In this document: positions 1 to 7,871 of the stretch, piece by piece | Numbering within the stretch: the first letter of the stretch is position 1 | How the letters are laid out: each line of letters opens with the position of its first letter | Source: Catalinimonas sp038039535 | GTDB taxonomy: Bacteria > Bacteroidota > Bacteroidia > Cytophagales > Cyclobacteriaceae | Direction: 5' to 3' | Length of the DNA stretch: 64,000 bases | Assembly: GCF_038039535.1 (NCBI RefSeq) | Contig: NZ_JBBPHP010000010.1 | Location: 62,001 to 126,000, forward strand | Made by a program: the position numbers and the translations under genes | Notes under the pieces: generated by a model | Databases searched by the model: none | Seen by the model: only the letters and a program-made list of their open reading frames with translations | Told to the model about the DNA's origin: nothing

Positions 1-1139
1 AACTCAATAGTTCTGTTGGAGAAGTTTGGGCTCGTAAAGGACTGGTAGTATTTCAGTTTAGCCTTTCTGTCATTCTGATTGTATCCGTATGGGTGGTGTA
101 TCAGCAAATAACCTTCGTTCAAAATAAAAACCTGGGATTTGATAAGGATAATTTGCTTTCATTCCCGGTAGAAGGTGAAGTGGCGAACAACATCGGCACT
201 TTTGTAGACGAACTCAAACGTATCCCTGGTGTGATCAACGCTTCCAGCATGCGACAGAATGTGATTGGTAACCAATCTTCTACCGTTGGTTTGAGTTGGC
301 CGGGTAAAGATCCTGAAGAGGTGGTCTGGTTTCAAAATTTTAGCGTAAACTACGATATGATTGAAACACTCGGGCTCAAATTAGTTGATGGACGTAGTTT
401 CAGGCCTGCTTCTATTGCTGATACCTCTGCCATCATCTTTAATGAAACTGCTATCAAAATGATGGGCCTGGAAAATCCTGTTGGATCTACCGTCAACCTA
501 TGGGGTGAAGACCGGCAGATCATAGGAGTAGTGCAGGATTTTCACTACGAATCTTTGCACGAGAAAGTAAAGCCTATCTTCTTCAAGCTTAACCAAACTG
601 AAATGATGACTGTGATTGTGAGGTTAAAGGCTGGTGAAGAACAACAAACATTAGCTCAGGTTCAGGAATTCTATAAGAGTTTTAATCCAGCTTATACTTT
701 TGATTATCAATTTGTGGACACTGATTATCAGGCCTTGTATGAAGCTGAACAAAGAGTATCAACCTTATCTAAATATTTTGCCGGCTTGGCCATACTTATC
801 TCCTGCCTGGGCTTATTTGGACTGGCTGCATTCACTGCTGAAAGAAGGTTGAAAGAGATTGGCATCAGGAAAATTCTGGGGTCAAATAACTTTGGTATTG
901 TATACCTTTTATCAACAGATTTTACCAAAATGGTGCTTACTGCCGTTGCAATTGCCTTACCCCTCAGCTACTACATTACTCAACGATGGCTGCAAAGTTT
1001 CGCATTTCAGATTGAACTGGCGTGGTGGATTTTTGCAGGAGCAGGATTAATCGCATTGCTCATTGCCTGGTTTACTGTAGGCATACAGACCATCAAAGCA
1101 GCACGGGTAAATCCAGTGCAGTGTCTTAAAGATGAATGA
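1..1139 (+). CDS. FtsX/MacB-type ABC transporter permease, C-terminal part
   Basis: The reading frame is open from base 3, and the first in-window ATG (93) lies inside a transmembrane segment, so the true start is left of the window. The visible part begins with a hydrophobic helix, then a MacB-like periplasmic domain (VGSTVNLWGEDRQIIGVVQD). It ends with an FtsX block of three helices containing CLGLFGLAAFTAERRLKEIG, the usual motif just before the cytoplasmic coupling helix. The protein ends NPVQCLKDE, matching the NP-x-x-x-L-(R/K) ending common to these Bacteroidota permeases. The family normally works with an ATPase that exports lipids, peptides or antibiotics, or transmits mechanical force. 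No ATPase gene is in the window. The CPBP gene follows after 44 bases, so the two may be co-transcribed. The family call is firm; substrate unknown. Confidence 0.9.
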   Translation, partial: LNSSVGEVWARKGLVVFQFSLSVILIVSVWVVYQQITFVQNKNLGFDKDNLLSFPVEGEVANNIGTFVDELKRIPGVINASSMRQNVIGNQSSTVGLSWPGKDPEEVVWFQNFSVNYDMIETLGLKLVDGRSFRPASIADTSAIIFNETAIKMMGLENPVGSTVNLWGEDRQIIGVVQDFHYESLHEKVKPIFFKLNQTEMMTVIVRLKAGEEQQTLAQVQEFYKSFNPAYTFDYQFVDTDYQALYEAEQRVSTLSKYFAGLAILISCLGLFGLAAFTAERRLKEIGIRKILGSNNFGIVYLLSTDFTKMVLTAVAIALPLSYYITQRWLQSFAFQIELAWWIFAGAGLIALLIAWFTVGIQTIKAARVNPVQCLKDE

Positions 1140-1183
1140 GGAGGCAAACTTCTACAGCTTTTTAAACCAACTTACAGCAGGCA

Positions 1184-1909
1184 ATGTCAGAAGTAATTAC
1201 AAAAACAAAAACAGTGTCAAGAGGCAAAAGCCTTCTATTATTTATCCTTACCAACATTGGTGGATTTGTACTATTTATCTTCCCTAATCTTTTATTAGGC
1301 ATCAGCAAATGGAATGGAGGACTAAGCGGTATTAATCTGCTCTTCATGGCCCTTTTTCAGTTTTTCAGTGTCTGCACTTTGATTTACTTTTCCCTTAAGA
1401 TTATGGGTAAAGATTTCCGCTTTATTGGCCTGAGCAGCAATTACTGGAAAGTAGATAGTGTATTAGGGCTACTTACGGGATTAAGCTGGACAGCGTTGCA
1501 AGTTCTTTGGATCATTCCTTCCACTGGTGGATCAGAGAGAAATGATATAGCTCAAATACTTGAAACTATGGATGGAACTGCCCTTGGCTTGATTTCATAT
1601 ATTGCGCTGGGTGTAATTGGTGGTGGCATTACGGAAGAGATTTTCAACCGTGGGTATTTCATCAATGTATTGAAGAGCACATTTAAGAACCAGCAGTTTG
1701 GACTATGGATAGCCGCTATTTTGTCCATCCTCTTCTTTGCAGCCGGACATTTGCCTTCAAATACCATTGAGTGGTTTGATATTTTGCCTCCTACCCTGGC
1801 TTATACACTCTTGTTCATTTACACTCGCAGACTTACTGCATCTATAGTAGCACATGCAGTTTACAATGCTACTGCTATTCTAAGCGTCTATTATCTGTAT
1901 TATCAATAA
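1184..1909 (+). CDS. CPBP family intramembrane metalloprotease homologue
   Basis: A 241-residue polytopic membrane protein with the three CPBP (CAAX protease/bacteriocin-processing) motifs in order: EEIFNRG (E151, E152, R156), FFAAGH (H189) and HAVYN (H224, N228). These glutamate and histidine residues bind the catalytic metal in Rce1-type proteases, and all are present, so it is probably active. About seven hydrophobic segments fit an inner-membrane protein. In bacteria the family cleaves or protects against peptides and sometimes processes bacteriocins; the substrate here cannot be read from the sequence. It sits between two FtsX-type permeases, 44 bases after the first, which may mean a shared role in the envelope or in peptide export. 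The ATG at 1184 gives the full hydrophobic N-terminus. Confidence 0.88.
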   Translation: MSEVITKTKTVSRGKSLLLFILTNIGGFVLFIFPNLLLGISKWNGGLSGINLLFMALFQFFSVCTLIYFSLKIMGKDFRFIGLSSNYWKVDSVLGLLTGLSWTALQVLWIIPSTGGSERNDIAQILETMDGTALGLISYIALGVIGGGITEEIFNRGYFINVLKSTFKNQQFGLWIAAILSILFFAAGHLPSNTIEWFDILPPTLAYTLLFIYTRRLTASIVAHAVYNATAILSVYYLYYQ

Positions 1910-1998
1910 ACTCATTTAAAGATTTCTTTCTAAAATGTATAACAAACTAAAATCTATGCTTATATTAGTTCTACAATTTAGTATCATATAACTTACCT

Positions 1999-2021
1999 CT
2001 TAGGAATTTATTCTTCCTAAG
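1999..2021. promoter_or_regulatory. Inverted repeat upstream of the PadR gene (candidate operator)
   Basis: CTTAGGAA and TTCCTAAG form perfect 8-base arms around a 7-base centre, ending 30 bases before the PadR start codon. PadR proteins usually bind inverted repeats in their own promoters, so this is a reasonable autoregulatory operator. The sequence is not the classical ATGT-N8-ACAT PadR site, and an mRNA leader hairpin is an alternative reading. Confidence 0.4.
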
Positions 2022-2051
2022 GAGATAGAACGTTATTAATCATTAATTCTG

Positions 2052-2402
2052 ATGAAAGAAACACGTTTAGGAGACTTTGAAGAAGTAGTACTTCTACTGG
2101 TAGGCATTTTAGGTGAAGAAGCCTATGCCCTCAATATCTCTGAGGAGTTTGAAGCACAAACTGAAAGGTCTGTTTCCATCGGTGCAGTACACTCAACCCT
2201 TAGCAGGCTGGAAGATAAAGGCTTCTTGACCTCTGAAATGGGAGCATCTACTGCTGAAAGGGGTGGAAGAAGAAAGCGAATCTATACGATTACTGCCTAC
2301 GGTCGCAGAGCACTGGAAATATCCAGAGACTTCAAAGTTTCCTTATGGAAGCAGTACCCGGCATTCGCACCCGACTTCCTGAATTTTGGTGGTCAGATTT
2401 AA
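2052..2402 (+). CDS. PadR family transcriptional regulator
   Basis: A 116-residue winged-helix protein with the PadR signature: an N-terminal DFEEVVLLLVGILGEEAYAL helix, a helix-turn-helix around residues 30-60 (SVSIGAVHSTLSRLEDKGFL) and the wing GGRRKRIYTITAYGRRAL. It lacks the longer C-terminal dimerisation helices of large PadR proteins and so belongs to the short subfamily. Its stop is 29 bases before the proposed start of the large permease. PadR genes sitting directly before a long FtsX-type permease with an extra N-terminal domain are a recurrent arrangement in Cytophagales-type genomes, so it most likely represses that permease until an envelope or drug signal arrives. The inverted repeat at 1999-2021 is its likely target. 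Confidence 0.9.
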   Translation: MKETRLGDFEEVVLLLVGILGEEAYALNISEEFEAQTERSVSIGAVHSTLSRLEDKGFLTSEMGASTAERGGRRKRIYTITAYGRRALEISRDFKVSLWKQYPAFAPDFLNFGGQI

Positions 2403-2431
2403 ACATCATTATTTTGAAAGTTAAGCAACAT

Positions 2432-5074
2432 ATGCCTCCCCAACTGGCCCGGCGCTTCCTTCTTTGGTTCCTGAGAGAGGAGCTACAGGAAGAGGTGCAG
2501 GGTGACCTGGAAGAAAAGTTTTATATCAGCCTGAAAGAAAACTCTCCTTTCAGCGCCAAGCTCAGTTACTGGTATCAGGTGTTCCAATACCTGCGGCCTT
2601 TTGCCATCAGAAAAACAACATTTACCCTAAATCACTACGCTATGTACCAAAGTTATTTCAAAATAGGCTGGAGAAATTTAAGCAAACAAAAAATGTATTC
2701 CTCAATAAAAATCGGAGGATTGGCACTGGGCATTGCTGCCTGTATGTTGATTGCTTTGTTTATCAAACATGAACTTAGTTATGACCAGCATATCCCTGAT
2801 GTGGAGCGCATATATAGAGTCATTGCGGCATATAATCAGAATGGCGAGTTGCTTAGAGGCATACATTTTCCTGCCCCTATGGCCGATGCCCTTGAAGAGG
2901 ACTTTCCCGAGGTTGAAACTTCAGGACGTTTTCTCAATAGCGAACTTTTTGGAGCAGGAAGTAAAGAAGTAAGGCCAGCCGATAAATCAGACAATACCCA
3001 TGAAGAAGTTATCATTTATGCAGATCAGGAGCTTTTAGAAATATTTCAACCCCAGGTAGTAAATGGTGACTTGTCTCACGCACTTGATCAACCTAACACT
3101 ATCGCTATTTCTAAAAGCAAAGCCGATCAATATTTTCCTTACGAAGATCCTCTGGGAAAAACACTGATCTTCAATGATGACGAAAGCAATCCTTACAAAA
3201 TAGGCGCAGTGTATGAGGACTTTCCTTCCACCTCCCACTTTCAGTATGATTTTCTGTTGACGATGAAGGGCGTTGAGTTCTGGCCGGGAGAGCAAACCTA
3301 CTGGGGAGCAAATAATTATTATACCTATGTCAAGGTAATTCCTGGTACAGATCCTAAAGCCTTGGAAGATAAATTTACCCAGGGAATCGTAAAAAAATAT
3401 ATTCTTGAGACAATGCTTAGATCTGGCAGGACTGATGCAAAAGAATTTATTGATAAAGTAAAAATAGAACTTCAGCCGGTTGCAGATACGCATTTGTATT
3501 CTGTAGGGATACAGGACAGACTGAGTCACGGTGATATACGTTTTGTCTGGCTATTTGGTGCCATCGCAGCATTTATTCTGATTTTGGCTTGTATCAACTT
3601 TGTCAATTTATCTACTGCAAAGTCAGCCAACCGGGCTATGGAAGTAGGTTTAAGAAAAGTTGTGGGTTCCAGACGATCCAACCTGATCAGACAGTTTCTC
3701 ACCGAATCATTGTTATTCAGCCTGCTGGCTTTTTTCCTTAGCATATTGCTTGCTCAGGGCGCCTTACCTTTCTTTAATGAACTGTCTGGAAAGCCCTTAT
3801 CTATTCCCTGGGAAGCATGGTGGCTGTTTCCTCTGCTCATCTCTGCTGCTTTTCTGGTCGGATTGCTGGCGGGAATCTACCCCTCATTCTACCTCTCTCA
3901 GTTTAAGCCTCTACAAGTAATCAAGGGAGGACTAAGCAGGGGAAGCAAAAGCTCTAAAATGCGCAGTGCACTGGTCATTTTTCAGTTCACTACCTCCATT
4001 GTGCTGATCATAGGAACTTTCATCATCTATCGGCAGATGGATTTTATTCTGAATAAAGAAGTGGGCTATGATAAAGAACAAATCATACTCCTGGAAGGGG
4101 CTAATACTCTGGGTGAACAGGTGTATACCTTAAAAGAAGAGCTTTTGAAATTGTCAGAAGTAGAGAAGGTAGCCATCAGCGATTACCTGCCGATCCAGGG
4201 GACTAAAAGAAACCAGAACCCTTTCTGGCAAAAAGGAAGACAGGCAGAAGATAATGCAGTAGGAGCCCAGATATGGCGGGTGGATGCTGATTATATCCAA
4301 ACCATGGGCATGAAAATCACCGAAGGCAGAGACTTCAATCCGCAAATGCCTACTGACTCCCAGGCGGTCATCATCAACCAGAGAATGATGCAGGAATTGG
4401 GCTTAGATGACCCTATCGGAAAGCAGATCATTAATAATGGTGGCGAGACCTTTGACGTCATAGGGGTGGTGGACAATTTTAATTTTGAAACCCTGAAAGA
4501 AGATGTCAGACCTTTGTGTCTGGTATTAGGCAACAGTACTTCTATCGTATCGCTGAAGGTAAACAGCGAGGATATGCAGGGGCTAATTGATAAGCTATCT
4601 CAGGTCTGGAATCAGTTTTCCCCCAACCAAAGTATTCGCTATGCCTTTCTGAATGAAAGTTTTGCCATGATGTACTCCGATGTGCAACGGATGGGACGCA
4701 TTTTTACCAGTTTTGCCATACTGGCGATCATAGTCGCCTGCCTGGGCTTGTTCGCACTTTCCGCCTTTATGGTAGAGCAGCGCAGCAAGGAGATCAGCAT
4801 ACGCCTGGTATTGGGTGCTTCGCTCAACAGTATCTTCAAGCTTTTGACACAGAATTTCCTCCTAATGATACTGATATCATTGGTGCTGGCCATCCCTATC
4901 GCCTGGTATATGATGCAGCAATGGCTACAGGATTACGAATACAGAATAGAAATCGGCTGGGATATATTTCTGCTGGCTGGTCTCATAGCAGTGTTGATCG
5001 CTTTGCTAACCATCAGCTACCAATCTATCAAAGCGGCGCTGATCAATCCGGCAGATAGTTTAAGGTCAGAGTAA
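2432..5074 (+). CDS. FtsX/MacB-type ABC permease with N-terminal prefix domain
   Basis: About 880 residues. I place the start at ATG 2432 (MPPQLARRFLLWFLREELQE), because related proteins begin with this short conserved prefix domain and the earlier ATG at 2345 lies inside the PadR gene. Residues 1-65 are the acidic cytosolic prefix, which contains EEVQGDLEEKFY. A first helix follows at about 93-113, then a MacB-like periplasmic domain, a three-helix FtsX block (CINFVNLSTAKSANRAMEVG), a second periplasmic domain (DPIGKQIINNGGETFDVIGV) and a final FtsX block (CLGLFALSAFMVEQRSKEIS). It is therefore a fused double-unit permease. It ends INPADSLRSE. The partner ATPase is not nearby. The PadR gene directly upstream probably controls it. 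Substrate unknown; stress or antimicrobial efflux is the usual guess for the family. Confidence 0.9.
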   Translation: MPPQLARRFLLWFLREELQEEVQGDLEEKFYISLKENSPFSAKLSYWYQVFQYLRPFAIRKTTFTLNHYAMYQSYFKIGWRNLSKQKMYSSIKIGGLALGIAACMLIALFIKHELSYDQHIPDVERIYRVIAAYNQNGELLRGIHFPAPMADALEEDFPEVETSGRFLNSELFGAGSKEVRPADKSDNTHEEVIIYADQELLEIFQPQVVNGDLSHALDQPNTIAISKSKADQYFPYEDPLGKTLIFNDDESNPYKIGAVYEDFPSTSHFQYDFLLTMKGVEFWPGEQTYWGANNYYTYVKVIPGTDPKALEDKFTQGIVKKYILETMLRSGRTDAKEFIDKVKIELQPVADTHLYSVGIQDRLSHGDIRFVWLFGAIAAFILILACINFVNLSTAKSANRAMEVGLRKVVGSRRSNLIRQFLTESLLFSLLAFFLSILLAQGALPFFNELSGKPLSIPWEAWWLFPLLISAAFLVGLLAGIYPSFYLSQFKPLQVIKGGLSRGSKSSKMRSALVIFQFTTSIVLIIGTFIIYRQMDFILNKEVGYDKEQIILLEGANTLGEQVYTLKEELLKLSEVEKVAISDYLPIQGTKRNQNPFWQKGRQAEDNAVGAQIWRVDADYIQTMGMKITEGRDFNPQMPTDSQAVIINQRMMQELGLDDPIGKQIINNGGETFDVIGVVDNFNFETLKEDVRPLCLVLGNSTSIVSLKVNSEDMQGLIDKLSQVWNQFSPNQSIRYAFLNESFAMMYSDVQRMGRIFTSFAILAIIVACLGLFALSAFMVEQRSKEISIRLVLGASLNSIFKLLTQNFLLMILISLVLAIPIAWYMMQQWLQDYEYRIEIGWDIFLLAGLIAVLIALLTISYQSIKAALINPADSLRSE

Positions 5075-5130
5075 ATTAATTGAATAAAGGTTTAAAAACA
5101 CCTTCTTTAGTCTTTGCTTTTGCCCTTTAT

Positions 5131-5162
5131 GCTTCAAGTTTTACGAAAGTTTTACTTGAAGC
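5131..5162 (+). terminator. Hairpin downstream of the permease gene
   Basis: GCTTCAAGT and ACTTGAAGC form perfect 9-base arms around a 14-base loop, 56 bases after the permease stop. A T-rich stretch follows, but not a clean U-run, so it may be a transcription end or an mRNA-stabilising hairpin. The rest of 5075-5313 holds only a second weak palindrome around 5240 (CCCTG...CAGGG) and no convincing gene. Confidence 0.4.
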
Positions 5163-5313
5163 AATACTTTTATCATCTAAAAAAAAACAGTCATTCAGGA
5201 GGAAACCTTATAAGGCTGAGCAGAAAATCTGCTACCCTGGAATTAATTCAGGGAGGCAGGACTTCTGCACCATAAGTTATTGTTTGCAATGGCTTATCAG
5301 GTAGAACACAGCC

Positions 5314-5946
5314 TCACCCTTTTACCACTACACCCAAAGCTTCCAGTTGCTGGGGTTGTTCTTCCAGGGCAATACGGGCTACTTTGATGAATTTTCTGTA
5401 CCATTTCTCCAGTGCTGCTCCTACCTCCATCTTCTTTTGAGTCAGCACCTGCGCCTGGCTCTGGGCAGCTTTTTGCCTGGCATACAACTGATTCACTTGC
5501 TCCAGTAATGCCTGCATTTCTTCTATCTCTGAAGAAGGGATATTGTATTTTTCAAATAGGGCTGCATAGGCAGCTGCATGATAATAAAAACGCTGACACT
5601 GCTTCAGCCACTTATCCATCCGCTGCATACGTTTTCCTTTCAATCCTAACTCCTCAAACGCTTTCTGATCATTAGCAAATATCAGTCGGGTCAAGGATAA
5701 ATGCTTCTGATACTTTTGCTGCATCAGCTGACGGGTATCCTGCAAAGTTCTGGTCATTTCTTTGGCCGCAAAGTGCGCATCTTCCTGCTGCATAATCAGC
5801 TCCCGAAATAGATGATATAACTTTTCTGCCGACTCTATGGCCTTAAGATCATAAGACAACTTACTGAGCTGACGTAAAATATCCTTATCTTCTTTTACAT
5901 TCGTAATGACCAAAGAGACATTTTGCAACAACTTTAACTGGTTCAT
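5314..5946 (-). CDS. Unknown coiled-coil protein, intact copy (paralogue of 41751-42382)
   Basis: I do not recognise a named family. The protein is about 210 residues, without signal peptide or membrane helix. It is rich in Q, K, E and L in long helical runs, consistent with an all-alpha, coiled-coil protein. Three in-frame ATGs (5958, 5952, 5946) are possible; 5946 aligns with the start of the second copy. The best conserved part between the copies is the C-terminus, WYRKFIKVARIAL then EQPQQLE and LGVVVK; KQCQRFYYHA in the middle is also shared. Upstream of the start lies the 41/42-bp repeat array at 6068-6284, an arrangement repeated at the second copy. It is a single-gene unit. The repeated association suggests that protein and array act together, but no function can be assigned. 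Confidence 0.75.
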   Translation of the reverse strand: MNQLKLLQNVSLVITNVKEDKDILRQLSKLSYDLKAIESAEKLYHLFRELIMQQEDAHFAAKEMTRTLQDTRQLMQQKYQKHLSLTRLIFANDQKAFEELGLKGKRMQRMDKWLKQCQRFYYHAAAYAALFEKYNIPSSEIEEMQALLEQVNQLYARQKAAQSQAQVLTQKKMEVGAALEKWYRKFIKVARIALEEQPQQLEALGVVVKG

Positions 5947-6067
5947 ATGCATTTGCATTTTATGGATGACGAAGATATAACTTTCTCATTTTCAGAAAGC
6001 TGTAATATTTTATAGAATTCACACCTCGTAATAAAATGACATAAGACTAAGAATTTCATTCAGAGAA

Positions 6068-6284
6068 AAAGTGGTCAAATGGGCAAGTTGAAGTGTTTTT
6101 GGGGCATTTGACCTGGTCGGAACGACAAGTTGAAACCGTTTTGCCTTTCCGACCTGGTCGGAAGCGCAAGTCAGACTTTTCTGAAGACATTTGACCCGGT
6201 CGGAAACGCCGGAAAAAAATTTCCTGGGGTTCCGACCAGGTCAAATGTGTCAGGATGGACTCATTTTGTCATTCCGACCGGATA
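6068..6284. repeat. Array of five to six palindromic units at 41/42-bp spacing
   Basis: The core GACCnGGTC occurs at 6110, 6151, 6193 and 6234, with degenerate copies at 6068 (only the GGTC half) and 6276 (GACCGGATA). Spacings are 42, 41, 42, 41 and 42 bases. The second core lies in a perfect 17-base palindrome (TTCCGACCTGGTCGGAA). Between cores the units are related but diverged, for example CAAGTTGAA twice and a T-rich stretch in the middle of each. The array starts about 120 bases upstream of the coiled-coil gene start. Mean spacing of 41.6 bases is close to four turns of B-DNA, so all cores would face the same side of the helix. A minus-strand ORF through it (6056-6244) has codon shifts between units and looks non-coding. 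Confidence 0.8.
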
Positions 6285-6688
6285 AAATATGGCAGAAACA
6301 AATTATTCAGTATATTATTCTGCGTCAAATATGTCAAAATAAGCCACCTGAAGCAGCTAAATTCTAGATTTACAGATGAAATCTAAATATTTATGTCTGA
6401 AATTACATTTTTTGCATATTCTGAATGCTAATCTCACTTCTTCCTATAAGGTTTGATTTGAAATACTACTTTATGATTCCCCTCCCAATAGCTTCAAATG
6501 TATCTAAAACTAATTATTAAAATATCAGGCTTACAGCCTACGGAAGGAACTTTGAAGGTTGAGCAGAAGGGGTGTTCTGTTTACTTAAGCAGTGTATGAT
6601 ACACAAATATTAGTAGAGAAGGTATGCCAATTTCCCAAAATTGAGTGGAGAGCCGAGCATATGTTCGGCCCTACTCTTTAGGGAATGA
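6285..6688. other. Intergenic region, no gene seen
   Basis: An AT-rich stretch between the repeat array and the next minus-strand gene. The only clear structure is a near-perfect palindrome at 6652-6669 (GCCGAGCATATGTTCGGC, with one imperfect pair), 20 bases past the stop of the 6689-7096 gene. It could end that transcript, but there is no good U-run. Confidence 0.5.
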
Positions 6689-7096
6689 TTATGTCATTGC
6701 TGCTGGAATAGCTCTCTTTCGGTCTTCAAAAATACCCCAAGCTGTCCAGAGTGCTGCCAGCATATCTCCCAGGCAAAGCATAAGAATGCTACCCGGAGCC
6801 AGGCCCTGTAGGTAAAAAGTAGTCATGATGATGATACCAGCTATATGACCAATAATTTTCCAGGTGTAAAAAGGAAGGAAGTGATACCTTCCCATTTGCA
6901 CATAATAATACCCCAGGACCAACGCCAGAAGTCCTGCCATACGAATCCATATTTCTACCGTCGGTTCAAAACCCATTGTTTCCAACATACTGTTGGGTTG
7001 AATAATCATGCTTATTCCATTCAGGATCATGTAAACGCCCCAGCATAGGGAGCTAAGTGCCGCATGACTTCTGTGTTTGAAAATTTGTGTTTTCAT
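6689..7096 (-). CDS. Small four-helix membrane protein, unknown function
   Basis: A 135-residue protein with four hydrophobic segments, roughly residues 14-34, 50-67, 80-97 and 103-120, separated by short loops. The layout (short basic N-terminus, four helices, charged tail EDRKRA) resembles DoxX-like and other small four-helix membrane proteins, but I see no diagnostic motif. It is divergent from the Crp/Fnr gene, with 144 bases between the two starts, so the regulator could control it. That is inference from position only. Confidence 0.7.
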   Translation of the reverse strand: MKTQIFKHRSHAALSSLCWGVYMILNGISMIIQPNSMLETMGFEPTVEIWIRMAGLLALVLGYYYVQMGRYHFLPFYTWKIIGHIAGIIIMTTFYLQGLAPGSILMLCLGDMLAALWTAWGIFEDRKRAIPAAMT

Positions 7097-7240
7097 GTTT
7101 ATTAAGATTAATGGTGAAATGACAGCCCCAAAACTGCACGATATTTTTATGCAGAATTATTGTTGACTGACTGTTACAAAGTAATCGCCAGCAAATGTTA
7201 TCTTTCTTGACCTGGATCAAGGAATTTTATCTAAATCACC

Positions 7241-7810
7241 ATGGGGGAAGAATTACAAACCTATCTTCAACAGCTTGTACCACATGATGAAGCAAGCTGG
7301 TTGGCTATGCAAAGCATTCTCAAACCAAAAAAGCTTGCCCGGCATGAACATTTTCTGGTACAGGGACAGGTGTGTCGCCAATTGGGTTTTATTACCCGGG
7401 GATATGTGCGGCTATATTATCTGTTGGGTGATGAGGAGGTGACCAAAGATTTTAATTTTGAAAACGAATTCTGTGGCTCCTATGCCAGCTTTATTTCTGC
7501 GCAACCTGCTCTTTTCAATGTAATAGCCATGGAGCCCGTGAGCCTGTATACCTTCTCCAGAGAGAAGCTAATGTCGCTCTATGAGCAATACCCCTGCTGG
7601 CAAAAATTGGGAAGGATAAGCATGGAAAAGATGTTTGTAAGAAAAGAACTGCGAGAGGCGTCATTCCTGCTGGATAGCCCGGAAGAACGCTATCAAAAAC
7701 TGGTGAAGGATGCCCCTCACTTCGTACAGCGTATTCCTCTAAAGTACTTGGCTTCTTATCTGGGCATGGCCCCGGAAACTTTAAGCAGAATCAGAAAGCA
7801 ACGTAAATGA
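7241..7810 (+). CDS. Crp/Fnr family transcriptional regulator
   Basis: A 189-residue protein with an N-terminal cyclic-nucleotide-binding-like beta-barrel (residues 20-115; HEHFLVQGQVCRQLGFITRG at its start) and a long dimerisation helix. The C-terminal helix-turn-helix is clipped (YLASYLGMAPETLSRIRKQR), ending directly after the recognition helix. This short form is typical of Bacteroidota Crp/Fnr proteins. The cAMP-binding RE-x-x-x-x(S/T) arrangement is not clear, so the ligand is unknown, and there is no FNR cysteine cluster. It is divergently arranged with the small membrane protein gene, a likely target. The ATG at 7241 gives the usual length. Confidence 0.88.
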   Translation: MGEELQTYLQQLVPHDEASWLAMQSILKPKKLARHEHFLVQGQVCRQLGFITRGYVRLYYLLGDEEVTKDFNFENEFCGSYASFISAQPALFNVIAMEPVSLYTFSREKLMSLYEQYPCWQKLGRISMEKMFVRKELREASFLLDSPEERYQKLVKDAPHFVQRIPLKYLASYLGMAPETLSRIRKQRK

Positions 7811-7871
7811 TGTGCCTGACATAAACAAGGGGAAATTAAGAGGTTTTGATTTTCGCTCTTGTCATTAGTAT

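Noticed and set aside
2345..2431. Earlier start for the large permease
   Set aside because: It would overlap the PadR gene, and the added residues do not resemble the prefix domain, which begins at ATG 2432.
5080..5304. A 74-residue plus-strand protein after the large permease
   Set aside because: TTG start, no family resemblance, and the stretch contains two palindromes; it looks like intergenic DNA.
6056..6244. Short minus-strand protein through the first repeat array
   Set aside because: The alternating 41-base spacing shifts the frame between units and the product is a low-complexity basic peptide; it is best explained as a by-product of the repeats.
6068..6284. CRISPR array
   Set aside because: The period is constant, but there is no conserved repeat alternating with unique spacers: similarity extends through the whole unit and no cas gene is near.
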